A stretch of 17,137 nt of DNA. Source: JALHFZ01 sp964483085. Its GTDB lineage: Bacteria > Synergistota > Synergistia > Synergistales > Aminobacteriaceae. The translations under genes and the position numbers were made by a program. Location: contig CAYZZX010000035.1 in assembly GCA_964483085.1 (NCBI GenBank), positions 1-17,137 of the forward strand, given 5' to 3'. Every line of letters starts with the position of its first letter. Position 1 is the first letter of the stretch. Of this stretch, positions 1 through 7,109 are shown piece after piece. The notes beneath the pieces were generated by a model that saw only the letters and a list, made by a program, of their open reading frames with translations, made no database searches and was not told the origin of the DNA.

Positions 1-95
1 ATGTACTTTCGATGTGCCTTGAGAAATACATGGGCTTTTTCGTAAGGTGTAAGCAGTGATACGGTTTCGGAAAAAATACTTGGGAGGCATTTGAT

Positions 96-1031
96 ATGAG
101 CGAAAAATACTTACTGGCTAACCCTAATCTCAGTGAAGGAAAAGATTTGAAAGTAATCGAACAAATTGTAGATGTTGTGCGCAATCTTGATTCGGTGAAA
201 CTTGTCAAAGTTGAACCCGAAGGGGAATTTAACAGGACAGTTGTAACATTAGTAGGCCCGCCTGATCCACTGAGAGATGCCGTCGCAATGCTTACTGCGA
301 AAGCCGTGGAATTAATTGATATGCGGAATCATTCCGGAACTCATCCAAGAATAGGTGCTATGGATGTCATTCCAGTATATCCTTTCAAGAATACGACAAT
401 AGAAGAAGCTCAAAAGTTCTGCAAGGACCTCGGTCATCAAATTTTCAAGGAAATTAAGATCCCTATTTATTTTTCAGGTACTTGTGCTGAAAATGAAATG
501 AGAAGCAAATTTCCCTTCATACGAAAAGGACAGTATGAAGGTCTTAAAAAACTTCTCCTTGAGATAAAAGACAACCCTGAAAGAGCAGAGGAGTATGAAT
601 CAAGAAAGCCAGATCTCAGTGTTGATGGGCTCCTCAGTGAAAAAGCGGGCGGAACTGTCATCGGTGCTTTCGAGGATATCGCTGCTTTTTTCAATGTCTT
701 TCTTGACACAGAGGATTTAACAATAGCGAAAAAGGTAGCAAATGCGTTGAGAGGAAACAAAGGCGGGTTTTCTACTGTTCAAGCCATTGGAATAAAGTTC
801 GAGGAGAGACCTGGTACTGTTGTATCCATGAATGTGATGGATTGCAATCAAACCCCTATCTACAGACCTTTCGAGATGGTAAAAATCGAGGCACAGCGAT
901 ACGGCGCACGAGTAACAGGTTCCGAGCTCGTCGGTATCGTAAGGTTGGACTTTATGATTAACTGCTTTGAACATCAATTGCAGCTCGAAGGTTTCAAAAA
1001 AGAACACATTGTCGAAACGCATTTGATGTAA
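96..1031 (+). CDS. ftcD: Glutamate formimidoyltransferase (monofunctional FtcD)
   Basis: This cytosolic enzyme transfers the formimino group of N-formimino-L-glutamate to tetrahydrofolate, a late step of histidine degradation that feeds one-carbon metabolism. At 311 residues it has only the two transferase subdomains and lacks the C-terminal cyclodeaminase found in the mammalian fusion. The N-terminus carries the family signature ANPNLSEG (residues 8-15). The conserved NHSGTHPRIGAMD segment (78-90) holds the histidines expected at the active site (H79, H83), and the C-terminus contains the usual LQLEGF. The start follows GGGAGG at 82-87 with good spacing. Only 95 bp lie upstream, so any partner genes are outside the window. 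A hairpin begins just after the stop. Purine fermenters use a close paralogue on formiminoglycine, and the downstream purine-type operon makes that substrate possible. The family is certain; the substrate is not. Confidence 0.92.
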   Translation: MSEKYLLANPNLSEGKDLKVIEQIVDVVRNLDSVKLVKVEPEGEFNRTVVTLVGPPDPLRDAVAMLTAKAVELIDMRNHSGTHPRIGAMDVIPVYPFKNTTIEEAQKFCKDLGHQIFKEIKIPIYFSGTCAENEMRSKFPFIRKGQYEGLKKLLLEIKDNPERAEEYESRKPDLSVDGLLSEKAGGTVIGAFEDIAAFFNVFLDTEDLTIAKKVANALRGNKGGFSTVQAIGIKFEERPGTVVSMNVMDCNQTPIYRPFEMVKIEAQRYGARVTGSELVGIVRLDFMINCFEHQLQLEGFKKEHIVETHLM

Positions 1032-1037
1032 TAGGAG

Positions 1038-1071
1038 ACCTGTCGATTAAAGAATCTGATTAACGACAGGT
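1038..1071 (+). terminator. Hairpin just after ftcD
   Basis: ACCTGTCG (1038-1045) pairs perfectly with CGACAGGT (1064-1071). After one bulged A, TTAA (1047-1050) extends the pairing to TTAA (1060-1063), leaving a 9-base loop. It starts seven bases after the ftcD stop. No U-tract follows (the next bases are attgcaaaaaa), so it is not a textbook intrinsic terminator. It could instead protect the mRNA 3' end or act with the second hairpin at 1121-1159. Confidence 0.5.
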
Positions 1072-1120
1072 ATTGCAAAAAATAGGTACCAGTTGTTAAA
1101 ATTCTAATCTAAGAACTCAA

Positions 1121-1165
1121 AAGACAGGGGAGTGATGTTATTCAGCACTCTCCTGTCTTCATTTT
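1121..1165 (+). terminator. Strong hairpin, probable terminator between ftcD and hutD
   Basis: AAGACAGGGGAGTG (1121-1134) pairs with CACTCTCCTGTCTT (1146-1159) over 14 base pairs, with one G-U wobble and an 11-base loop. A short ATTTT run (1161-1165) follows. The stem is long and stable but the U-tract is weak. It probably ends the ftcD transcript or attenuates read-through into hutD. A-rich sequence on its left side means it might also act in the reverse direction. Confidence 0.6.
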
Positions 1166-1205
1166 AGAGCGAAGGAGTAGAAGATTATTCTTCATATAAA
1201 TTACA

Positions 1206-1820
1206 ATGATAAATGGATATAAAATAATTACAAAAGAAAACATCAAAACGAGAATGTGGTCTGGAGGAACTGTAAAAGAACTTTTTATCTATCCGGAAAG
1301 AGCGGAGTACGAAAAAAGAAATTTTATTTTCGTGATATCAACGGCTACAGTAGACATCGAAGAATCTAATTTCACGGTTCTGGATAATTTCAATAGAATA
1401 ATCCTGACTTTAGATAATGAACTCATTTTGACGCACAATGAGAATGAAAAGATCATTCTCAATAAGTATGAACCGCACTTATTTTATGGTGGTGATAATA
1501 CCCAAAGCCGTGGAAAAGTGAATGATTATAATTTGATAATGAACAGAGAAAACTGCTTCGGCGATGTCGCATGCTTATCCCTTGCGAAAGGGAGTGTTAT
1601 TTATCCGAAAAGAAATAGCGAATCCTGCAAAAAAACCCTTGAAATAGTATATTGTTCCAAGGGGAATTTGGAATTTCAAAGAGATGGTAAAAACACCACT
1701 CTCCAACATGGAGAACTGATAGTTATCGACAAAAACACCATAGACAATAATTATAGATTTTCCAACAGAGATGCAGATATGTGCGACATTATACTCTCGA
1801 CTGTAAGGATTTTAAATTGA
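1206..1820 (+). CDS. hutD: HutD/Ves family protein
   Basis: This is a cupin-fold HutD-family protein, 204 residues long, close to the usual length of about 190. The family hallmark MWSGGTVKELFIYP lies at residues 17-30, followed by the ISTATVDIEESNFTVLDNF segment near 44-62. HutD proteins accompany histidine-utilisation genes and are thought to moderate that pathway, but no reaction is established for them. The neighbours, ftcD upstream and an M20 hydrolase 28 bp downstream, agree with a nitrogen-catabolism setting. The gene is markedly AT-rich compared with the rest of the window. No Shine-Dalgarno sequence sits at normal distance from the ATG: the nearest is AGGAG at 1173-1177, and an in-frame stop at 1197-1199 rules out a longer protein. 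It is probably cotranscribed with the M20 gene. Confidence 0.8.
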   Translation: MINGYKIITKENIKTRMWSGGTVKELFIYPERAEYEKRNFIFVISTATVDIEESNFTVLDNFNRIILTLDNELILTHNENEKIILNKYEPHLFYGGDNTQSRGKVNDYNLIMNRENCFGDVACLSLAKGSVIYPKRNSESCKKTLEIVYCSKGNLEFQRDGKNTTLQHGELIVIDKNTIDNNYRFSNRDADMCDIILSTVRILN

Positions 1821-1824
1821 AAAG

Positions 1825-1860
1825 CCTTTAGATAAAGGGGGGAGGGTAATGGCATACCCT
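1825..1860 (+). promoter_or_regulatory. Hairpins over the ribosome-binding site and start of the M20 gene
   Basis: Two adjacent hairpins cover the translation start of the M20 gene. CCTTT (1825-1829) pairs with AAAGG (1834-1838) around a 4-base loop. AGGGTA (1843-1848) pairs perfectly with TACCCT (1855-1860), which places the ATG (1849-1851) in the 6-base loop and much of the purine-rich ribosome-binding site (1837-1846) in the stems. Such an arrangement could tune translation. Function is not shown. Confidence 0.35.
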
Positions 1861-3000
1861 TTGCAATCGAGACGAAGCTTGGATATCCTTCAACAACTTA
1901 TCCGGATACAAACTCCACAGCCATATGGTGATGAAAAGGACGTCGTAGGGTATATACTTTCCCTCTTTCCTGAAGATGTCATGGAGAAAGTGATTATTGA
2001 TCACGGAGAAAATAGAGCTTCTCTTATTCTTGTGATGCCGGGGGAAGACAGGAGCAGAAAAGTGGCGCTCGTCGGACATTTGGACACTATGCCGATAGGC
2101 GATCGTTCTCTCTGGACGAAGGCTCCCTTCGGAGCAGAATTCGATGGAAAGAGGGTATATGGAAGAGGGGCCTCCGATATGAAGGGGGGGCTTACTTCCA
2201 TGCTCCTTTCGGCGATCGAAATGCTAAATAATAATACGAAGCCGCCTGTAGATGTTCTCTACTGTTTTACAGCCGATGAAGAGGTTGGCGGAACCGGAGC
2301 CAAAACTCTCATAGGTGGAGGTTATCTCAACGGCATCGAAGAGTTACTTTTAGTTAAGCCAACAAACGAAAAAATTGGATTGTCAGAAAAAGGCTCTTTA
2401 TGGATTCGACTTTCCATGTATGGAACAAGTTCCCATGCGGCGATGCCGGAAAAGGGGAGCAATACCATCTATTGTTTCTTTCAGTTATATGAGAAAATCA
2501 AATCCCTTTTAAAGAAAGAAAAAAGCCATGTACTTCTCGGCAATTCAACCTGCGTCATCACCTCCATCAGTGGAGGTGATATGCCGTCGGTTATACCTGA
2601 GCATGTGGAAGGGATTCTCGATATCCGTACTTTACCTCATGTAGACCACGACGAGTTTCTCGCGGAAATCGTAAAAATCATCGCCCGGATGAAACGAACT
2701 GACGTCATTCGGGACTGTACGATGGAAATCATGAACAACCGCCCTCCCGTCGGAATGAATTCTCACTCACCCTTGCTCGAAAGTCTTGAAAAAATATATG
2801 CTCACAATGAAATAGCATGGGAAACAACAGGGATCAACTATTTTACGGACGCTTCCATACTTGTACCAGCCCTCGGCGTTCCCTTTGTTATACTAGGGCC
2901 TGGTGATGAGAATTTTGTCCATCAGACTGATGAGTATGTTGAACTGAGTTCAGTCGAAAGAATGGCGCGCGTCTTCACCGATTTTATTAAAACGCGATGA
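1849..3000 (+). CDS. M20 family metallopeptidase/deacylase (ArgE/DapE/YgeY-like)
   Basis: This is a cytosolic amidohydrolase of the M20 family (383 residues, the expected length). These enzymes cleave N-acyl or peptide bonds with two zinc ions. Visible metal-site residues are H77 and D79 (GHLDT), D110 (GRGASDMKGG), the general base E144 with E145 (DEEVGG), and H358 near the C-terminus (NFVHQTDEY). H196 lies in the lid-domain SSHAAMPEKGSN motif. The oddity is residue 170: the family normally has a metal-ligand acid before Pro-Thr (EPT), but here it reads VKPTN, so Lys replaces the ligand. A strong ribosome-binding site precedes the ATG, and hutD ends 28 bp upstream. YgeY-like M20 proteins occur in selenium/purine clusters, which fits the region, but I cannot assign a substrate. 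Confidence 0.85.
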   Translation: MAYPLQSRRSLDILQQLIRIQTPQPYGDEKDVVGYILSLFPEDVMEKVIIDHGENRASLILVMPGEDRSRKVALVGHLDTMPIGDRSLWTKAPFGAEFDGKRVYGRGASDMKGGLTSMLLSAIEMLNNNTKPPVDVLYCFTADEEVGGTGAKTLIGGGYLNGIEELLLVKPTNEKIGLSEKGSLWIRLSMYGTSSHAAMPEKGSNTIYCFFQLYEKIKSLLKKEKSHVLLGNSTCVITSISGGDMPSVIPEHVEGILDIRTLPHVDHDEFLAEIVKIIARMKRTDVIRDCTMEIMNNRPPVGMNSHSPLLESLEKIYAHNEIAWETTGINYFTDASILVPALGVPFVILGPGDENFVHQTDEYVELSSVERMARVFTDFIKTR

Positions 3001-3070
3001 TTTGAAGTTTGTCATGAGTACATACTCTATACCGCATATCTGCATCATAAATTTAAAAGCTCTGAAGTGA

Positions 3071-3135
3071 TGCCAGGTATTCCATTCGGACGTCCAGGCG
3101 TCTGGTCCGGAACGCGAATTTGGCATTTGGAATAC
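3071..3135. repeat. Compound inverted repeats upstream of the regulator gene
   Basis: The 269-bp gap between the M20 gene and the regulator gene contains no convincing ORF. It holds several overlapping inverted repeats. GTATTCCA (3077-3084) pairs with TGGAATAC (3128-3135), TGCCA (3071-3075) with TGGCA (3121-3125), and TTCGGA (3085-3090) with TCCGGAA (3106-3112) outside a CCAG-GCGT-CTGG hairpin (3094-3105). No U-tract follows. They could be operator sites for the adjacent PucR-type regulator or a degenerate terminator for the M20 gene. Confidence 0.35.
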
Positions 3136-3269
3136 TGCTCTGCCGGCTTGACCAGGAAGCTTACAGATTGAGGAAGAAGTGCTCCTTACAGGCTTATGAT
3201 CGATAGAATTTCATCCTGACTTCTTCGCATAAATGTCTCTTTGGATAAGATACTCAAGAGGAGTGAACA

Positions 3270-4481
3270 ATGATTCAAAATCTCGGGGTAAGGTCATTTT
3301 TGCCATTTGCCCATGCCATAATGGAACATGAGGGTATTTCCTCCGTGCTTGCGATCCTTTCAAAAGCACTCGGTTACGACTGTGCTTTTCGAAATTCCAT
3401 CAGCGGAAAATCATTCATCTCCTCATCTTCTCCAACCTTCAGGGAAGGCGCAAAGACCTTTCCATTTCAAGAACTCCAACGTTTATATCTCAATAAGGAA
3501 GTCGCCATCGGAAATGTGAAGCCAGGCATTCTCTTTCTCAATTTACCTCCCGACGCTGCGAATTCACTCACCCCGGACGAGTCAATAGTTTTTGAAAACG
3601 CTGCAGTAGCAATCGCTTTATGTCTGGAGAAGGCTTTTTCGTCACTTTCCGCAGAAAGCGATGGAAAAAAAGAAAACATCAAGGATTTACTCTATGACAG
3701 ATGCCATGAGATTTCTGAAATAGAGACGATCATAAGGAAATGGGAATGGAAAAATGATGTTTCAACAGCAGTCCTCATTTTCTCCTTAACAGAGAACAGC
3801 ATTTTTTCAGACAGAGAGCGCCATGCTTTCTTAACTCTTTCCGGAAACAAAATATCTTCGTTTTTCTCCCGGTCTGTTTTTATTATTTCAGCAAACCTCA
3901 TCGTTTTTATCATTCCCTTTTCATCAAAGGAAAAAAACACTTCAGAAAGATTCAAGGAGACTCTGAAGGAAATTTCCCATATCTTACAAACCGAGACGTC
4001 AGAACAGACCAATCCTTCCCATATCCTGGCAGCAGGGGGTATTAAGGATAATGTATCCGCCATTTCAAAGAGCTATGAAGAGGCTCTGTTAACTCTACGG
4101 ATATCAAATTTCCCCGGGACTAAAAACACTGTGCTTCTATGGGATGAGATGGGAGGAATGAGTCTCGTAGCGCTGCTTTCAGAGAGTAAGGAAGCCCTTT
4201 ATTTCTGCCGCAGAGTTTTAGGCGATCTTGTTAGTTTTCAAGATTCGTTTTCTGATGCGTTGCTCCAAACGCTGATGGTAATGGACGAATCTAATTGGAA
4301 TGTACGTACATCCTCAGCAGCGTTGAAATTTCATTACAATACAGTGAAATATAGAATGGGTGTGATAAAGGAACGCATTGGATTCGACTATTTAGACCCG
4401 GAGCATCGATTTGATATGTCCCTTGCACTACGCCTTTATCCGCTATTGAGAAAGAAAATAGTCAATCGGAAACAAGCCTGA
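3270..4481 (+). CDS. PucR/CdaR-type transcriptional regulator
   Basis: This is a predicted cytosolic DNA-binding regulator of 403 residues. The C-terminus (about 331-390, from LLQTLMVMDESNWN to DMSLALRLYPLL, including HYNTVKYRMGVIKERIG) is the PucR-type helix-turn-helix domain. The middle (about 165-280, including AAGGIKDNVSAISKSYEEAL at 254-273) resembles the degenerate GGDEF-like domain found in CdaR-type regulators. The first 125 residues look like a GAF-like sensory domain and lack an obvious purine-catabolism PucR N-terminal domain. AGAGGAG at 3257-3263 supports the ATG. PucR-family proteins activate purine or diacid catabolism genes in other bacteria. Here the likely targets are the adjacent M20/hutD genes or the Mo-hydroxylase operon, by inference from position. 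It is encoded alone, convergent with cls. Confidence 0.85.
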   Translation: MIQNLGVRSFLPFAHAIMEHEGISSVLAILSKALGYDCAFRNSISGKSFISSSSPTFREGAKTFPFQELQRLYLNKEVAIGNVKPGILFLNLPPDAANSLTPDESIVFENAAVAIALCLEKAFSSLSAESDGKKENIKDLLYDRCHEISEIETIIRKWEWKNDVSTAVLIFSLTENSIFSDRERHAFLTLSGNKISSFFSRSVFIISANLIVFIIPFSSKEKNTSERFKETLKEISHILQTETSEQTNPSHILAAGGIKDNVSAISKSYEEALLTLRISNFPGTKNTVLLWDEMGGMSLVALLSESKEALYFCRRVLGDLVSFQDSFSDALLQTLMVMDESNWNVRTSSAALKFHYNTVKYRMGVIKERIGFDYLDPEHRFDMSLALRLYPLLRKKIVNRKQA

Positions 4482-4524
4482 AGTTGAAATATTCTGTAGG
4501 TAGGGGCAAATTCAGCAATAAACG

Positions 4525-4570
4525 TAAAAACCAACATTCAAATACACTCGCATTGTTTCGGGTTTTTTTA
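4525..4570. terminator. Possible bidirectional terminator between the regulator gene and cls
   Basis: TAAAAACC (4525-4532) pairs with GGTTTTTTTA (4561-4570), and an inner AACA/TGTT pairing (4533-4536 with 4554-4557) shortens a long loop. There is a T-run on the right arm and an A-run on the left arm. It sits in the 105-bp gap between convergent genes, where a shared terminator is expected. The stem is weak, so this call is tentative. Confidence 0.35.
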
Positions 4571-4586
4571 TAAAAATATAAGTATC

Positions 4587-6173
4587 TTAGAGCTGGCTGG
4601 ACCACAGGCGGCTTGATTTCTCGAGCATTTTGCTCCGCAGCGGCCTTTTCAGCCATTCGTGGAGACGAAGTTGCTGGGAGTGCTTGAGATCGCTGCGGAA
4701 GGCTTTAATGAAGTCTTTTGCAACCGCCCGGTCATAGATGAAGGCCTGAACTTCGAAATTTATCTCGAGACTTCGCGCATCGAGGTTAGCTGTTCCCACC
4801 GAGACGGTGGAATCGTCAGCGACGAGGATTTTTGAATGAATAAACCCCTTCTGGTAGCTATAGACCTTGACTCCTGCCTTCAAGAGTTCTTCCACATTTG
4901 AAAGGGTGGCCCAATGGGCTACTCTGTTGTCGCCTTTTCGGGGGATGAGGACCCGGACATCCAATCCGCTGAGAGAGGCAACTGTGAGGGCTGTAAGAAG
5001 GGATTCTCCCGGCACGAGATAGGGGGTTGTCACAAGGACAAATTTTTTTGCGTTTGTGATGAGGGAGAAATACCCCTGATGAATGGATTGCCAGTTCGAG
5101 TCGGGACCGCTCGCGACAATCTGCATCGTACTGTTTCCGGAGCGGACATATTCCGAGGTTCGCTCGAACGGCACGTGCTCTCTGTCACAGAAGAGGCAGT
5201 CTGTGTTGAATATATCCTCAAGACACCCTACGGCAGGCCCTTCGATTTTCAGGTGGGTGTCTCTCCAGAAGCCTAAACCGGGCTCGCCGAAGATATAGTG
5301 ATCTCCTATGTTCAATCCTCCCATGAAGCCTGTTACGCCGTCCACTACAACTATCTTCCGGTGATTCCGGTAATTCAGATCTCTTCTCAGCATGGGAAAT
5401 GATATTGGCAGGAAGGAGTGAACATGAACCCCCCCGTCCTTCAGCTCCTTTACGTACTTTTTCCCGAGCTTCCAGCTTCCGACGCTGTCGTAGATGAACT
5501 TGACCGTCAGGCCTTCCTTCGCCTTCGCAATGAGAATGTCCTTGATTTCGTTTCCGATTTTGTCGTTGTGCACTGCATAGAACTCGAGATATATATACGA
5601 ACTGGCTTTCCACAGGGCTTTCTTAATCTCGATATAGGTCTCCGACCCGTTGAGAAGCATGGCTACCTGATTCCCCTGGGTTGGAAGTGCTCGGGAGTTC
5701 TTGAACAACAGCATGGCGGTTTTCACAGCGGAATCCTCGACTCCCTGCATTTTTTTAATTCGCGAAAGAAGGGGACCAGCCTCAACAGGCCGGGGCTTTC
5801 TCTTCTTGAGCCGCCTGAAATTCTTGCGGATCCGTATATCCGGACCGAGGAATATATAGAGGAGAAAGCCGATGCCGGGCAGAAGGATAAGGACGAGAAG
5901 CCAGCGGATAGTGCGGTCGGGGTTTCGCTCTTCGAGAAGGATCACTCCGGCGATAAAAATTCCGTACGCCCAGAGAAGGCTTGTGGAGTATTTCATGAGG
6001 ATGTCAGGAAGTTTGCTCAGGAAGTCATCGAATACATATCGAAAGGAATGCCCCTCCGACACGGCCAGACGGACGGCCTCAAAGATTGCCGTCCTGTTGG
6101 ACAGCAGAAAGATGACCGTGCTGAACCCCAGAAGAAACAGCAGTGCGATCAAATTTCTGTTTTTTCGTCTCAC
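4587..6173 (-). CDS. cls: Cardiolipin synthase
   Basis: This membrane-bound phospholipase-D-superfamily enzyme makes cardiolipin from phosphatidylglycerol. The protein has 528 residues. An N-terminal hydrophobic helix (about 8-25) precedes the PLDc_N-type pair of membrane segments (about 66-81 and 90-110, with the ERNPDRTIRWLL signature between them). Two complete HKD motifs follow: H271-K273-D278 (NHRKIVVVDG) and H446-K448-D453 (IHSKILVADD), with GGLN and GTANLDARS downstream of each. It is slightly longer than typical bacterial Cls because of the extra first helix. The start is GTG, supported by AAGGGA a few bases upstream on the minus strand. It is a stand-alone gene, divergent from tRNA-Leu. 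The family call is secure. Confidence 0.93.
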   Translation of the reverse strand: MRRKNRNLIALLFLLGFSTVIFLLSNRTAIFEAVRLAVSEGHSFRYVFDDFLSKLPDILMKYSTSLLWAYGIFIAGVILLEERNPDRTIRWLLVLILLPGIGFLLYIFLGPDIRIRKNFRRLKKRKPRPVEAGPLLSRIKKMQGVEDSAVKTAMLLFKNSRALPTQGNQVAMLLNGSETYIEIKKALWKASSYIYLEFYAVHNDKIGNEIKDILIAKAKEGLTVKFIYDSVGSWKLGKKYVKELKDGGVHVHSFLPISFPMLRRDLNYRNHRKIVVVDGVTGFMGGLNIGDHYIFGEPGLGFWRDTHLKIEGPAVGCLEDIFNTDCLFCDREHVPFERTSEYVRSGNSTMQIVASGPDSNWQSIHQGYFSLITNAKKFVLVTTPYLVPGESLLTALTVASLSGLDVRVLIPRKGDNRVAHWATLSNVEELLKAGVKVYSYQKGFIHSKILVADDSTVSVGTANLDARSLEINFEVQAFIYDRAVAKDFIKAFRSDLKHSQQLRLHEWLKRPLRSKMLEKSSRLWSSQL

Positions 6174-6287
6174 TCGTTGTCCCTTTCTAAAGCGTCCTCA
6201 AGCGTCCTCGAAAATAGAGCGGAGGGCGAATTTCAAATCATGACATGGAAATTCAGCAGCATGTCTCTTTTAAAATCAAGAGAATGA

Positions 6288-6296
6288 TGTTATTAT
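6288..6296 (+). promoter_or_regulatory. Extended -10 promoter element for tRNA-Leu
   Basis: TG-T-TATTAT (6288-6296) matches an extended -10 element, with TATTAT one base away from TATAAT. It ends ten bases before the mature tRNA 5' end, a spacing that fits a start site just upstream of the tRNA. The region about 17 bp further upstream (TTTTAA at 6268-6273) is a poor -35, as extended -10 promoters tolerate. Confidence 0.45.
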
Positions 6297-6305
6297 TCCA
6301 CCCTT

Positions 6306-6389
6306 GCGAGAGTGGTGGAAGGGCAGACACGCCAGACTTAGGATCTGGTGCCTTCGGGCGTGGGGGTTCAAATCCCCCCTCTCGCACCA
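6306..6389 (+). tRNA. tRNA-Leu (UAG anticodon)
   Basis: The whole cloverleaf can be folded by eye. The acceptor stem is GCGAGAG (6306-6312) with CTCTCGC (6379-6385). The anticodon stem CCAGA/TCTGG closes the 7-base loop CTTAGGA, with anticodon TAG at 6339-6341, which reads CUA and related leucine codons. A long class II variable arm (GCC-TTCG-GGC) is present, and the T-arm is GGGGG-TTCAAAT-CCCCC. The discriminator is A, and the CCA end (6387-6389) is encoded in the DNA. The long variable arm plus UAG anticodon identifies leucine. The gene lies between the 5' end of cls and the 3' end of the convergent nitroreductase gene, only four bases from the latter's stop codon. Confidence 0.97.
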
Positions 6390-6393
6390 AGAA

Positions 6394-6960
6394 TCAGGCA
6401 CCGTACCATCCGACGGTTCCTTCTTTTCTTGCGGGACCGGAGGAACTCAGCGGCCCTTTTTTGTATCCCATGGCCACTGAATAGACGGGATGATACTCCG
6501 CAGGAAGACTGAGGGTCTTTACTTCCTCCGGAATGTCGAAGAGGAATTTGGACAGCCCGATCCAGCAGGTTCCGATGTTCAGTGATTCCGCCGCAAGAAG
6601 CATGTTCTGAATCGCCGCCGAGCAGTCGGCAATGGGGAAAAGCAGAGGATCGGCAGATTTTCTCCCCGAGATGACTATGACAGTCGGGGCATTATGGTAA
6701 AGATGATACCCCTCCCGAGAGGCGAGCTTCCGAATCCATTCGACGGAGGACTTCTTCATCAGGCTGATGGTCTTCGAGCTCATGTCGTCAATTTTCTTTT
6801 TGTCCTGGACGATGAGGAAATGCCAGGGCTGGGTATTGTGTCCGCTGGGAGCCCATAAGGCAGCTTCGAGGACGGCTTCAAGCTCATCCCTGGATATCTG
6901 TTCCGGAAGGTAGCTTCGGACGCTTCTTCGGTTTTTTATCGTTTTGAGCACGGTATTCAT
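6394..6960 (-). CDS. Nitroreductase family FMN oxidoreductase
   Basis: This is a predicted cytosolic FMN-dependent NAD(P)H oxidoreductase of 188 residues, a normal length for the compact nitroreductase fold. The FMN-phosphate-binding RRSVRSY motif is at residues 11-17, APSGHNTQPWHFLIV at 37-51, and the DCSAAIQNMLLAAESLNIG helix near 111-129, followed by TCWIG. The physiological substrate of such proteins is usually unknown (quinones, nitro compounds or flavin), and the sequence does not decide it. GGGAG lies ten bases upstream of the ATG on the minus strand. A small inverted repeat (CGGGC at 6979-6983 with GCCCG at 6991-6995) lies in its leader. It runs convergent to tRNA-Leu and divergent from the transglycosylase gene. 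Confidence 0.9.
   Translation of the reverse strand: MNTVLKTIKNRRSVRSYLPEQISRDELEAVLEAALWAPSGHNTQPWHFLIVQDKKKIDDMSSKTISLMKKSSVEWIRKLASREGYHLYHNAPTVIVISGRKSADPLLFPIADCSAAIQNMLLAAESLNIGTCWIGLSKFLFDIPEEVKTLSLPAEYHPVYSVAMGYKKGPLSSSGPARKEGTVGWYGA
6397..6430 (+). terminator. Probable terminator of tRNA-Leu, inside the nitroreductase 3' end
   Basis: ACCGT (6400-6404) pairs with ACGGT (6413-6417), and GG (6397-6398) with CC (6419-6420) across one mismatch, around an 8-base loop. TTCTTTTCTT (6421-6430) follows. A hairpin plus T-rich tail eight bases after the tRNA 3' end fits an intrinsic terminator. It overlaps the coding sequence of the convergent nitroreductase. Confidence 0.5.
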
Positions 6961-7109
6961 GGTTGCTTCACTCCCTGCCGGGCAGTTTTCGCCCGAGATG
7001 ATGAATCTTCATATGTTACAATAGCCGAAAAATAGGAGAATTGCTATACTGTCCATAAATTTTTTACCCTGTTCGGTGGGTTATATACCCCGCAGGAAGG
7101 AGCTTTCAA

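Noticed and set aside
1..95. End of an upstream gene
   Set aside because: All three forward frames close within the first 60 bases, but the few residues readable before each stop are too few to identify any protein.
5418..6287. Long + strand reading frame (289 codons) opposite cls
   Set aside because: It lies antisense to a cardiolipin synthase with both HKD motifs intact and shows no recognisable domain. It is a frame shadow.
6366..6389. Phage or island attachment site at the tRNA-Leu 3' end
   Set aside because: I saw no second copy of the tRNA 3' sequence and no integrase in the window.
6245..6484. 79-codon + strand reading frame
   Set aside because: It runs straight through the tRNA-Leu gene and into the antisense of the nitroreductase, so it is not a real gene.
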